This document shows, piece by piece, positions 1 to 4,673 of a DNA stretch of 8,148 bases. The position numbers and the translations under genes are program-made. Positions within the stretch are counted from its first letter, which is position 1, and each line of letters opens with the position of its first letter. The DNA is from Ilumatobacteraceae bacterium (lineage in GTDB: Bacteria; Actinomycetota; Acidimicrobiia; Acidimicrobiales; Ilumatobacteraceae), in the NCBI GenBank assembly GCA_016650435.1, contig JAENVT010000246.1, forward strand, positions 1 through 8,148, written 5' to 3'. Below the pieces are notes generated by a model, which did not search any database, had not been told where the DNA came from, and worked only from the letters and a program-made list of their open reading frames with translations.

Positions 1-243
1 GGCAAAGCAACGCGATTGCACACTGACGGACGTACCGGTCTTCCTTCGTTGCGCACGTCCGACCACGGCACCGTGCCGCCCGATTCTGTGATGTTCCACT
101 TCCACTCCAAGGCGGAAGAAGTCGCCGGGCAAGGCTACGACATCATCTACGGCAATGCCCACGGGGCAGTACATGTCGGCAGCATCGTCACCGTCGTCAT
201 GTCCGACGGCCTCGAGCTGGCAAATGTTCCGGTCAAGGAGTAG
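1..243 (+). CDS. C-terminal end of an unrecognised protein (5' truncated)
   Basis: The reading frame is open from the first base to a TAG at 241-243, giving 80 residues. This is probably only the C-terminal end of a longer gene, since the frame enters from outside the window. In-frame TTG (16), GTG (73, 88) and ATG (91) codons exist, but none has a clear ribosome binding site. The visible part has no membrane segment. It contains the stretch VMFHFHSKAEEVAGQGYDI and ends in alternating hydrophobic residues (GSIVTVVMSDGLELANVPV), which suggests a beta-strand-rich end domain. I do not recognise the family. The next gene starts 20 bases before this stop, so the two are probably translated from the same mRNA. 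An authentic short gene starting at one of the internal codons cannot be excluded. Confidence 0.55.
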   Translation, partial: GKATRLHTDGRTGLPSLRTSDHGTVPPDSVMFHFHSKAEEVAGQGYDIIYGNAHGAVHVGSIVTVVMSDGLELANVPVKE

Positions 244-655
244 TCGGGCGCAGTCCGCAATCGTTGCCTTCGTGGCGATGACCAGTGGTGCCGTCCTCGT
301 GCTGTCCGGAGCGCTCGAGGATTCGCCCCGCGTCAACATCGATCCGGTCACCGAAAGCAGTGCCGCCCCGGCGAACCCTGTACCTCGACCTGAGGCTCAG
401 GTGATGCTCACGTACCTCGGCGCCTTCGACACGTGGAGCGCGTGCGAGAAGAACCAGTCCCCGGTCCCGGTCGCCGACGTAGCCTCGTCGGCGTGCGGAA
501 CGATGCCGGAGCAGCCCGACGATCCGCAATTGAACGCCTACCTTGCCGAAGTGCTCGACTGGAACAAGTGCGCAGCGCCGCGGCTGAAGCATGGCGGCCT
601 GGAGCAGGCGGTGACCGCCTGCGGTCCGCAGCCACTGTCCCCACTCGGGAACTGA
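224..655 (+). CDS. Small exported/membrane-anchored protein with duplicated two-Cys module
   Basis: This is a 143-residue hypothetical protein. I chose the ATG at 224 over the upstream ATG at 155 because it puts a classical export signal at the N-terminus: basic residues 3-8 (RSRSSR), then a hydrophobic stretch at about 11-31. It has a weak GAG seven bases upstream and overlaps the previous stop by only 20 bases. A Pro/Ala-rich linker (about 40-58) follows. Residues 60-92 and 102-134 form two copies of one pattern offset by exactly 42 residues: YL (64, 106), W (71, 113), C (74, 116), A-C-G (90-92, 132-134). Each copy has two cysteines 17 residues apart, suggesting one disulfide per copy outside the membrane. 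I do not recognise the family. It lies 14 bases before an exported serine protease gene and is probably co-transcribed with it, so it may be a partner, substrate or inhibitor; that is inference. Confidence 0.7.
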   Translation: MFRSRSSRAQSAIVAFVAMTSGAVLVLSGALEDSPRVNIDPVTESSAAPANPVPRPEAQVMLTYLGAFDTWSACEKNQSPVPVADVASSACGTMPEQPDDPQLNAYLAEVLDWNKCAAPRLKHGGLEQAVTACGPQPLSPLGN

Positions 656-669
656 GCGCCGCACGCCGG

Positions 670-1437
670 GTGCAACGGCCGAAGGTGTCGTGCCGTGTCT
701 TATTTGCAGTGGCTTGGTTGGCCGCGTCGACTCTGCTGTTCGCCTGCGCCGATCAACGGGCGGTTCGTCGTCTGCCCATCCCGGATCGTGCGCTGCTCGA
801 GCCGGCGATCGCCTTGGCGACCCCATCGACAGTGAAGATCACCGGATCAGCCTGTGGGTTGTCGACTGCGGGCTCGGGTGTCGTCGTCAGCGCCCATCTG
901 GTTCTCACTGCCGCACATGTTGTTGCCGGCGCGACGGAGACGCGTGTGGTCGACTCGGTCGGCGAACACCAGGCGATCCCTGTGATCGTCGACCCATTGT
1001 CGGATCTGGCGATGCTGTATGTCGACGCCCTGGGCGAGGCGCCAATGGCGATCAACGACGAACCTTCGGATCGCGGAACCGTAGGCGCCGTGCTCGGGTA
1101 TCCGCACGCAGGTGATCTCGAGGCGTCAGCCGCTGTCGTTCTCGACAGCTACGCAGCCGATGGTCATGACATCTACGGACGGCAGTCCATCGTGCGCCCG
1201 GTTCTCGAGGTCCAGGCCCAGATCCTCCCGGGTTCCTCCGGAGGACCGCTTGTCAACTCGCAGGGAGCTCTGATCGGCATGGTGTTCGGTCAGTCCGAAG
1301 ACGACCTCGACATCGGGTACGCGTTGACGTCGGCGGCGATCAGCGACGTCGTCGACGAGGGTCTCCGTCTGACGCAAGAAGGACCCTTGCCTGCCTCGAC
1401 CGAGGAGTGTTTGCCGGCCGGAGCCGTCGGGTCATAG
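670..1437 (+). CDS. Secreted or lipid-anchored trypsin-like serine protease, MarP-like domain
   Basis: This is a 255-residue chymotrypsin-fold serine protease predicted to act outside the cytoplasmic membrane. With the GTG at 670 as start (GTG 685 is the alternative; neither has a good ribosome binding site), residues 1-26 form a signal sequence ending in LLFAC. That is a near-lipobox (Phe at -2 is atypical), so lipidation at Cys26 is possible but unsure. The catalytic triad reads as His83 (TAAHVV), Asp112 (SDLAML) and Ser190 (PGSSGGPL), followed by the substrate-pocket segment GMVFGQ. Cys62 and Cys247 could form a disulfide. From memory of mycobacterial MarP (His235, Asp264, Ser343, Cys214-Cys395), the Cys-His and His-Asp distances are the same (21 and 29) and Asp-Ser differs by one. 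The blocks GYPHAGDLEA and DIYG also recall MarP. Unlike MarP, no N-terminal multi-helix CvpA-like membrane domain is present. It probably belongs to one operon with the two genes before it. Confidence 0.88.
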   Translation: MQRPKVSCRVLFAVAWLAASTLLFACADQRAVRRLPIPDRALLEPAIALATPSTVKITGSACGLSTAGSGVVVSAHLVLTAAHVVAGATETRVVDSVGEHQAIPVIVDPLSDLAMLYVDALGEAPMAINDEPSDRGTVGAVLGYPHAGDLEASAAVVLDSYAADGHDIYGRQSIVRPVLEVQAQILPGSSGGPLVNSQGALIGMVFGQSEDDLDIGYALTSAAISDVVDEGLRLTQEGPLPASTEECLPAGAVGS

Positions 1438-2538
1438 GGCGAGGATCGGGTCGTGGATGCTGTTCGCCTGGTTCGGCGAGGTGCCGACATCGCAGGGAAT
1501 CGTGATGCTGACCGTGATGCCATGGCCGGGTGTGCTGTACATCGCCGCCTCGCCGCCATGAGCGCGAGCTATCGCTCGCACGATGGACAGCCCGAGGCCG
1601 GTGCCGCCCGACGGCTGCCACGATCGGCGCGGACCGATCTGGAACGGATCGAACATCTGCGGCAGGTCGATGCCCTCGACACCCTCGATGCCGGGACCGT
1701 CATCGACCACCGAAAGGACGACGGTGCCGTCCCCGATCTCGCCGCGGACTTCGATCGCACCGCCCGGCTGCGTAGCCGCCTGGGCATTGTTGATCAACGC
1801 GTCGAGCGCTTCGGTCAGGGCTTCCCGATCGGCAGGGATCTCGAGACCGGAACATCTGGCGTCGGCCGACCACACCCTTGCCGCCACGGGCCGCCACCGT
1901 TCGACGGTGGATCTGATCAATTCGTCGACATCAACGAGCTGTTTTTTCTGAGGATCGACCTGGCCAACCACCGAAAGCCTGAGGATTCGGTCGGTCGCCC
2001 GCGTCAGCCGCTCAAGCTCTTCGAGGACGACCGTCACGTCTTCTGTGACGGTATGGCCCGTCGTCTCGCGGAGCGCCAGTTCGGCGTGACCGCGGGCAAC
2101 CGAAATCGGCGTGCGCAACGCATGCGAGGCATTGACGAAGAACGCTCGCTGGCGTTCGTTGCGGCGAAGTTCGCTGGCCGCGACCTCATGTTCAGCGGCG
2201 AGGGCGCGGTTGTGGCGGCCGGCGAGCAGCACGAGCGTCACAAATGCGGTCAGGTCGAGAACGATCTCGATGAGGTTCTCGAAGCCCTCTGTTCCCGAGC
2301 GCACGTCGTTGACCTCGATGAACGTTGCCAGTCCAGTGACGAATCCAACGAGTGCCCAAGATTGCAGACGAGGCGCCGGAGTTCGCAGGGTCATGACGGC
2401 GAGACCGATCCACACGGCTTGGAAGGCCACCATCTCCGCATTGGGGTACTGCCACAGTGTCGCCACCACGGCGACCAGAACGGCGAGCGGCGCCGCCGTC
2501 GCCCACGGAGACCTATGCCGAGATCTGGTAACCAACAC
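1432..2538 (-). CDS. Membrane sensor histidine kinase (HisKA-HATPase)
   Basis: This is a 368-residue sensor kinase, the partner of the response regulator just upstream. I chose the GTG at 2538, followed directly by TTG 2535, because no in-frame ATG precedes the first membrane helix and everything further upstream merely overlaps the regulator in another frame. Four hydrophobic segments lie at about 14-29, 36-51, 60-76 and 88-106, with very short loops, so it lacks a large extracellular sensor domain and probably senses within or close to the membrane. The HisKA domain has the phospho-acceptor His139 in SHALRTPI; the usual acidic residue after His is Ala. The ATPase domain shows the N box (DALINNAQ, Asn250/251), D box (DDGPGI, 279-284), F box (MFDPF) and G box (GGTGLGLSIV, 311-320). 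The gene overlaps the regulator by 26 bases, indicating translational coupling. Its TGA stop lies inside the last two codons of the convergent protease gene. The signal sensed is unknown. Confidence 0.93.
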   Translation of the reverse strand: MLVTRSRHRSPWATAAPLAVLVAVVATLWQYPNAEMVAFQAVWIGLAVMTLRTPAPRLQSWALVGFVTGLATFIEVNDVRSGTEGFENLIEIVLDLTAFVTLVLLAGRHNRALAAEHEVAASELRRNERQRAFFVNASHALRTPISVARGHAELALRETTGHTVTEDVTVVLEELERLTRATDRILRLSVVGQVDPQKKQLVDVDELIRSTVERWRPVAARVWSADARCSGLEIPADREALTEALDALINNAQAATQPGGAIEVRGEIGDGTVVLSVVDDGPGIEGVEGIDLPQMFDPFQIGPRRSWQPSGGTGLGLSIVRAIARAHGGEAAMYSTPGHGITVSITIPCDVGTSPNQANSIHDPILAL

Positions 2539-3169
2539 CGCGCACCGTCTCGATGATCTCGGCCCCGAGTTTGTGTCGCACGCGCCGAATCGTTGCGTCG
2601 ACGAGGTTGCTGCCCGGATCGAACCACATGCCCCAGACGTCGGCAAGCAACTCCTCGCGGCTGCACGCCCTTCCGCTGCGATCCTTGAGATGGCGCAGCA
2701 GTCGGTATTCGCGATCGGTGAGGTGAACCGGTCCGCTCCCGGTGTCGACGCTGTGAGCGTGTGGGTCCACGCGCATGCCGTCGTTCTGATGTCGCTCGTC
2801 GGCGGCATACGCGGCGCGAACTCGAGCACCGATCCTCGCAATCAGTTCGGCGATGGCAAAAGGTTTGATCAGGTAATCAGCGGCTCCGAGTTCGAGGAAA
2901 CGGACGCGGTCGCTGACGTCGGAACGCGCCGTCACGACCATCACCTGCTGCTCGGAGCGCTGGGCGAGTATCTCACTGAGGACTCCTTCGCCACACAACG
3001 AGGGCAAGGTCAGATCGAGCAGCACCAACGCGTACATTCCGGTGAGCGCCAGGCTGAGGCCGGTCCGGCCGTCGTCCGACACATCCACGCCATATCCGCC
3101 GGCCTGCAAAGCGCGCGCGATAAAGCTGGCCAGCCTTGGTTCGTCTTCGATGATCAGTATCCGCGTCAT
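2513..3169 (-). CDS. OmpR/PhoB-family response regulator
   Basis: This is a 218-residue DNA-binding response regulator, full length for the family. The receiver domain (about 2-115) has the acidic pair Glu8/Asp9 (LIIEDE), the phospho-acceptor Asp52 (LLDLTLP), the switch Thr80 (VVTAR) and Lys102 (LIKPF). The winged-helix DNA-binding domain (about 125-217) shows the expected LTDREYRLLRHL, the SREELLADVWG helix, the recognition region NLVDATIRRVRHKL, and the terminal VRGVGYQIS hairpin. It should be phosphorylated by the kinase encoded immediately downstream, whose GTG start lies 26 bases inside this gene. The ATG at 3169 is the only start that gives the complete receiver; no strong ribosome binding site precedes it. 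Upstream DNA (3170-3304) contains a promoter candidate, GTCCC boxes and inverted repeats that could be autoregulatory sites. Target genes are not known. Confidence 0.95.
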   Translation of the reverse strand: MTRILIIEDEPRLASFIARALQAGGYGVDVSDDGRTGLSLALTGMYALVLLDLTLPSLCGEGVLSEILAQRSEQQVMVVTARSDVSDRVRFLELGAADYLIKPFAIAELIARIGARVRAAYAADERHQNDGMRVDPHAHSVDTGSGPVHLTDREYRLLRHLKDRSGRACSREELLADVWGMWFDPGSNLVDATIRRVRHKLGAEIIETVRGVGYQISA

Positions 3170-3180
3170 GTGAGCACCAC

Positions 3181-3190
3181 TGTCGCGACA
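3181..3190. promoter_or_regulatory. Perfect 10-bp palindrome TGTCGCGACA upstream of response regulator
   Basis: TGTCGCGACA reads the same on both strands and ends 12 bases before the regulator's ATG at 3169, inside its predicted 5' UTR. It could bind a dimeric regulator or affect translation start access. A 10-bp palindrome in GC-rich DNA can arise by chance, so this stays a candidate only. Confidence 0.25.
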
Positions 3191-3203
3191 CCGTCGGGTA
3201 GCT

Positions 3204-3240
3204 GTCCCACGCCCCGTCCTTCCGTCCCATTGCTTGTCCC
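3204..3240. promoter_or_regulatory. Cluster of GTCCC boxes (candidate regulator-binding array)
   Basis: Between the regulator's start codon and its predicted transcription start, GTCCC occurs at 3204, 3224 and 3236, with a one-mismatch copy (GTCCT) at 3216. The spacings are 12, 8 and 12 bases. On the regulator's own strand these read GGGAC. OmpR-family regulators usually bind tandem repeats about one helical turn apart, so this array could be a self-regulation site. That is inference; the region is also simply C-rich. Confidence 0.35.
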
Positions 3241-3271
3241 AGTCTCATAGCGTCAGCGATGAGACTGGGAC
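3236..3271. repeat. 13-bp perfect inverted repeat (operator, 5' UTR hairpin or terminator)
   Basis: GTCCCAGTCTCAT (3236-3248) and ATGAGACTGGGAC (3259-3271) are perfect reverse complements separated by 10 bases. On the + strand the stem can extend by three further pairs, counting one G-U. It is the strongest inverted repeat I noticed in the window. It lies 63 bases past the stop of the oxidoreductase gene and about 67 bases before the regulator start. No T-tract follows on either strand, so a classical terminator is not evident. It coincides with the predicted transcription start of the regulator (about 3268), so it may be an operator or a hairpin at the 5' end of that mRNA. Confidence 0.7.
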
Positions 3272-3274
3272 GAG

Positions 3275-3304
3275 ATCTTACGTGCGGACTGAGGATCTAT
3301 GCAA
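3275..3304 (-). promoter_or_regulatory. Promoter candidate for the response regulator-kinase operon
   Basis: On the minus strand TTGCAT (3304-3299) and TAAGAT (3280-3275) are separated by 18 bases. TAAGAT fits the actinobacterial -10 pattern TANNNT. Transcription would begin near 3268, leaving a 5' UTR of about 100 bases before the ATG at 3169 and placing the 13-bp inverted repeat at its very start. It is based on motif match and position only. Confidence 0.45.
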
Positions 3305-3333
3305 GAGAAAACTGAACAACTGCCGCCAGGTCC

Positions 3334-4176
3334 TCAGTCGATCGCCGTCAACGCTTGGGCAAGCGGCTCCAGACGAGCGGCCCGGTACGGAGCGCGCATC
3401 GAGAAGATCACAAGATCCACGCCGGCTGCGGCGTAGTCGGCGGCACTCGCTGCCATTGCCTCGGGGTCGGCGCCTTCTGGCCACATCAGGTGCACCGACC
3501 GGCGAATCTCAGCGGGATCACGGCCAATTGCACCGCAGCGCTGATCGAGGATGTCGCTAGTGGCCCTCCACGTCGCTGGGCTATCGGGCCCGGCCAGATC
3601 CCACATGTCGGCCCAGCGAGCTGCGGCAGGCAGGGTGCGGTTGGGACCGCGTCCGCCCATGACGATCGGAACTCGGGATTGCACCGGCTTGGGCTCGCAA
3701 CGGGCATTTGTCAGTTGGTAGTAGCGGCCGCTGAAGTTGGTGTGCTCGTTGGTCAGTAGAGACGTGATCACTTCGAGTCCTTCGTCGAATCGATCGAAGC
3801 GTTCCTTGAGTGTGCCCAGTGGGATGCCGTAGGCGTTGGACTCCGGTTCGAACCATCCGGCGCCGAGGCCGAGGTTGAACCTACCCCTCGATATGTGGTC
3901 GAGGGTTACAGTTGCGTTGGCGGTGACGGCGGGATGGCGATAGTGCATGCCGTTGACCATGCACCCGAGGCGAAGGCGCTTGGTTGCCTGGGCCAGTGCG
4001 GCCAACACCGCCCAACTCTCCAGATGCGTGCCGTCGAGCGGGGGAGTGAGCGGGTAGAAGTGGTCCATCGTCCAGGCCGACTCGAACACCTCCATGTCGT
4101 CGGCAGCGCGCCAGACGTCGAGGAAGTCGGCCCACGGGCCGTGCTGGGGAGGTGTTTTGATTCCAAATGCGACCAT
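3334..4176 (-). CDS. LLM-class F420-dependent oxidoreductase
   Basis: This is a 280-residue cytoplasmic enzyme of the luciferase-like monooxygenase fold (TIM barrel), of the type that uses coenzyme F420 in actinobacteria. Supporting blocks in order are MVAFGIKTPP (first strand), TMDHF (Asp38-His39), LRLGCMV and YRHPAV (79-84), the signature TLDHISRGRFNLGLGAGW (91-108), LKERFDRFDEGLEV (123-136), FSGRYYQL (148-155), a PKPVQ segment followed by PIVMGGRGP (170-178), and RWADMW. Length is close to the usual 280-300. The ATG at 4176 gives the complete first strand. The frame, order of motifs and intact termini indicate a working gene. The substrate cannot be told from sequence; F420 rather than flavin use is inferred from family resemblance. 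It is transcribed toward the regulator but separated from it by 164 bases with a promoter and inverted repeat, so it is probably a separate unit. Its 5' end is divergent from the giant surface protein gene. Confidence 0.92.
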   Translation of the reverse strand: MVAFGIKTPPQHGPWADFLDVWRAADDMEVFESAWTMDHFYPLTPPLDGTHLESWAVLAALAQATKRLRLGCMVNGMHYRHPAVTANATVTLDHISRGRFNLGLGAGWFEPESNAYGIPLGTLKERFDRFDEGLEVITSLLTNEHTNFSGRYYQLTNARCEPKPVQSRVPIVMGGRGPNRTLPAAARWADMWDLAGPDSPATWRATSDILDQRCGAIGRDPAEIRRSVHLMWPEGADPEAMAASAADYAAAGVDLVIFSMRAPYRAARLEPLAQALTAID

Positions 4177-4183
4177 CCCAAAC

Positions 4184-4192
4184 GGTATATCA
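4184..4192 (-). promoter_or_regulatory. Extended -10 promoter candidate, possibly leaderless
   Basis: On the minus strand TGATATACC (4192-4184) has the extended -10 form TGN followed by TATACC, and stands only seven bases before the ATG at 4176. Transcription would then begin at or next to the A of the start codon, giving a leaderless mRNA, which is common in actinobacteria. No Shine-Dalgarno sequence is otherwise well placed; only GGG touches the ATG. No convincing -35 was found, and TATACC lacks the usual final T. Confidence 0.35.
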
Positions 4193-4409
4193 AGGCGTGC
4201 TCGCCTGCTCGGGGGATCAGGGCGCTCACCGGTCGTTCACCATCATTTCTCAAATTAATCATGGTCTTCCCTACTAACCGTGGTATGCCAAACGCTTGGA
4301 GAGCAAAGGCTCACGTTGTCGCCGAAGAATTCCTGTGTTATTTTTGTCAGGTCTTCGCGGCTCGGCGAGGCTCTCTGATAGGCCATTTGAGCTGGAGATA
4401 TAGGTCATT

Positions 4410-4421
4410 GGCGATATCGCC
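4410..4421. promoter_or_regulatory. Perfect 12-bp palindrome GGCGATATCGCC
   Basis: GGCGATATCGCC is fully self-complementary and lies about 50 bases upstream of the -35 element of the surface protein promoter. Its position fits an activator or repressor site for a dimeric regulator. It could equally be chance; no second copy was noticed nearby. Confidence 0.35.
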
Positions 4422-4435
4422 GACGTGGTGATCGT

Positions 4436-4457
4436 GGTAACAACTCGGTGACAAGTT
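4436..4457 (+). promoter_or_regulatory. Tandem 11-bp direct repeats upstream of surface-protein promoter
   Basis: GGTAACAACTC (4436-4446) is followed directly by GGTGACAAGTT (4447-4457), with 8 of 11 bases the same. The period is 11 bp, about one helical turn, and the repeats end 14 bases before the -35 hexamer. Head-to-tail repeats with this spacing upstream of -35 are the usual arrangement for OmpR-family activators, and such a regulator is encoded about 1.3 kb away. Binding is inference. Confidence 0.4.
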
Positions 4458-4471
4458 CGTAAGGTTGCCTC

Positions 4472-4501
4472 TTGCCAAGGGCCTGGGCCTCTGCTTATAG
4501 T
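4472..4501 (+). promoter_or_regulatory. Sigma-70-type promoter for the giant surface protein
   Basis: TTGCCA (4472-4477) and TATAGT (4496-4501) are separated by 18 bases. TATAGT is one base from the -10 consensus. Transcription should start near 4508, giving a 5' UTR of about 166 bases before the start codon at 4674. It is the best promoter match noticed in the window. Confidence 0.6.
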
Positions 4502-4508
4502 CCCGTCA

Positions 4509-4534
4509 CTCTCGGTAGCGGACGGCTCCGAGAG
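4509..4534 (+). repeat. Stem-loop at the 5' end of the surface-protein mRNA
   Basis: CTCTCGG (4509-4515) pairs with CCGAGAG (4528-4534). Inside the loop AGC (4517-4519) can pair with GCT (4525-4527), leaving a five-base loop and a bulged T. The structure begins at or within a base or two of the predicted transcription start. It could protect the mRNA from decay or act in regulation. There is no T-tract, so it does not look like an attenuator. Confidence 0.45.
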
Positions 4535-4665
4535 GCGAGGACGGAGAGGGACGGGCGTGAGGGACGACTGCAATCGCGATATTTCTTTGCCATGCCCCGA
4601 TCCGACCAACAGTCGGTCGATTGGCCGGCGCCGGAGCCACGGTTCTCACCTGGCACGACGAGAGC

Positions 4666-4670
4666 GGGGA
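4666..4670 (+). promoter_or_regulatory. Ribosome binding site GGGGA before paired ATG codons
   Basis: GGGGA lies three bases before the ATG at 4674 and six before the next codon, also ATG (4677). The spacing fits the second ATG better. A third ATG, out of frame at 4670, overlaps the site. The choice changes the protein by one residue only. Confidence 0.55.
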
Positions 4671-4673
4671 TGG

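Larger units (their letters stand above)
4177..4673. other. Divergent intergenic regulatory region, no gene seen
   Basis: These 497 bases separate the minus-strand oxidoreductase from the plus-strand surface protein. Frames that are open here have compositions unlike proteins and no plausible starts, so I call no gene. The part from about 4180 to 4350 is visibly richer in A/T than the flanking genes (for example around 4241-4260 and 4325-4350), as expected for a control region. The plus-strand half holds a palindrome (4410-4421), 11-bp direct repeats (4436-4457), a promoter (4472-4501), a hairpin (4509-4534) and a ribosome binding site (4666-4670), listed separately. I recognise no known riboswitch. 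Confidence 0.7.

Noticed and set aside
433..669. Upstream extension of the protease frame
   Set aside because: It overlaps the Cys-module gene and yields an Arg-rich sequence; the signal sequence begins only after 670.
233..826. Minus-strand open frame of 197 codons
   Set aside because: It is antisense to two plus-strand exported-protein genes, and its product is very Arg-rich with no family resemblance.
1453..2556. Plus-strand open frame of 367 codons
   Set aside because: It is antisense to the histidine kinase, and its product is Arg/Asp/His-rich with no domain.
2539..2841. Upstream extension of the kinase frame to an ATG at 2841
   Set aside because: The extension runs through the regulator's DNA-binding domain in another frame and gives an Arg/Ser/Thr-rich, Cys-containing tail unlike any sensor. 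GTG 2538 gives a normal kinase beginning just before its first membrane helix.
2111..3250. Plus-strand open frame of 379 codons across the two-component genes
   Set aside because: It is antisense to clear response regulator and kinase motifs; the translation has no recognisable domain and no start signal.
3236..3271. Inverted repeat as a classical Rho-independent terminator
   Set aside because: Neither strand has a run of T after the stem, so I keep it as an inverted repeat of uncertain role; a U-less terminator remains possible.
4508..4673. Known riboswitch (for example cyclic di-GMP or cyclic di-AMP) in the surface-protein leader
   Set aside because: I looked for the conserved core sequences of these classes and saw none.
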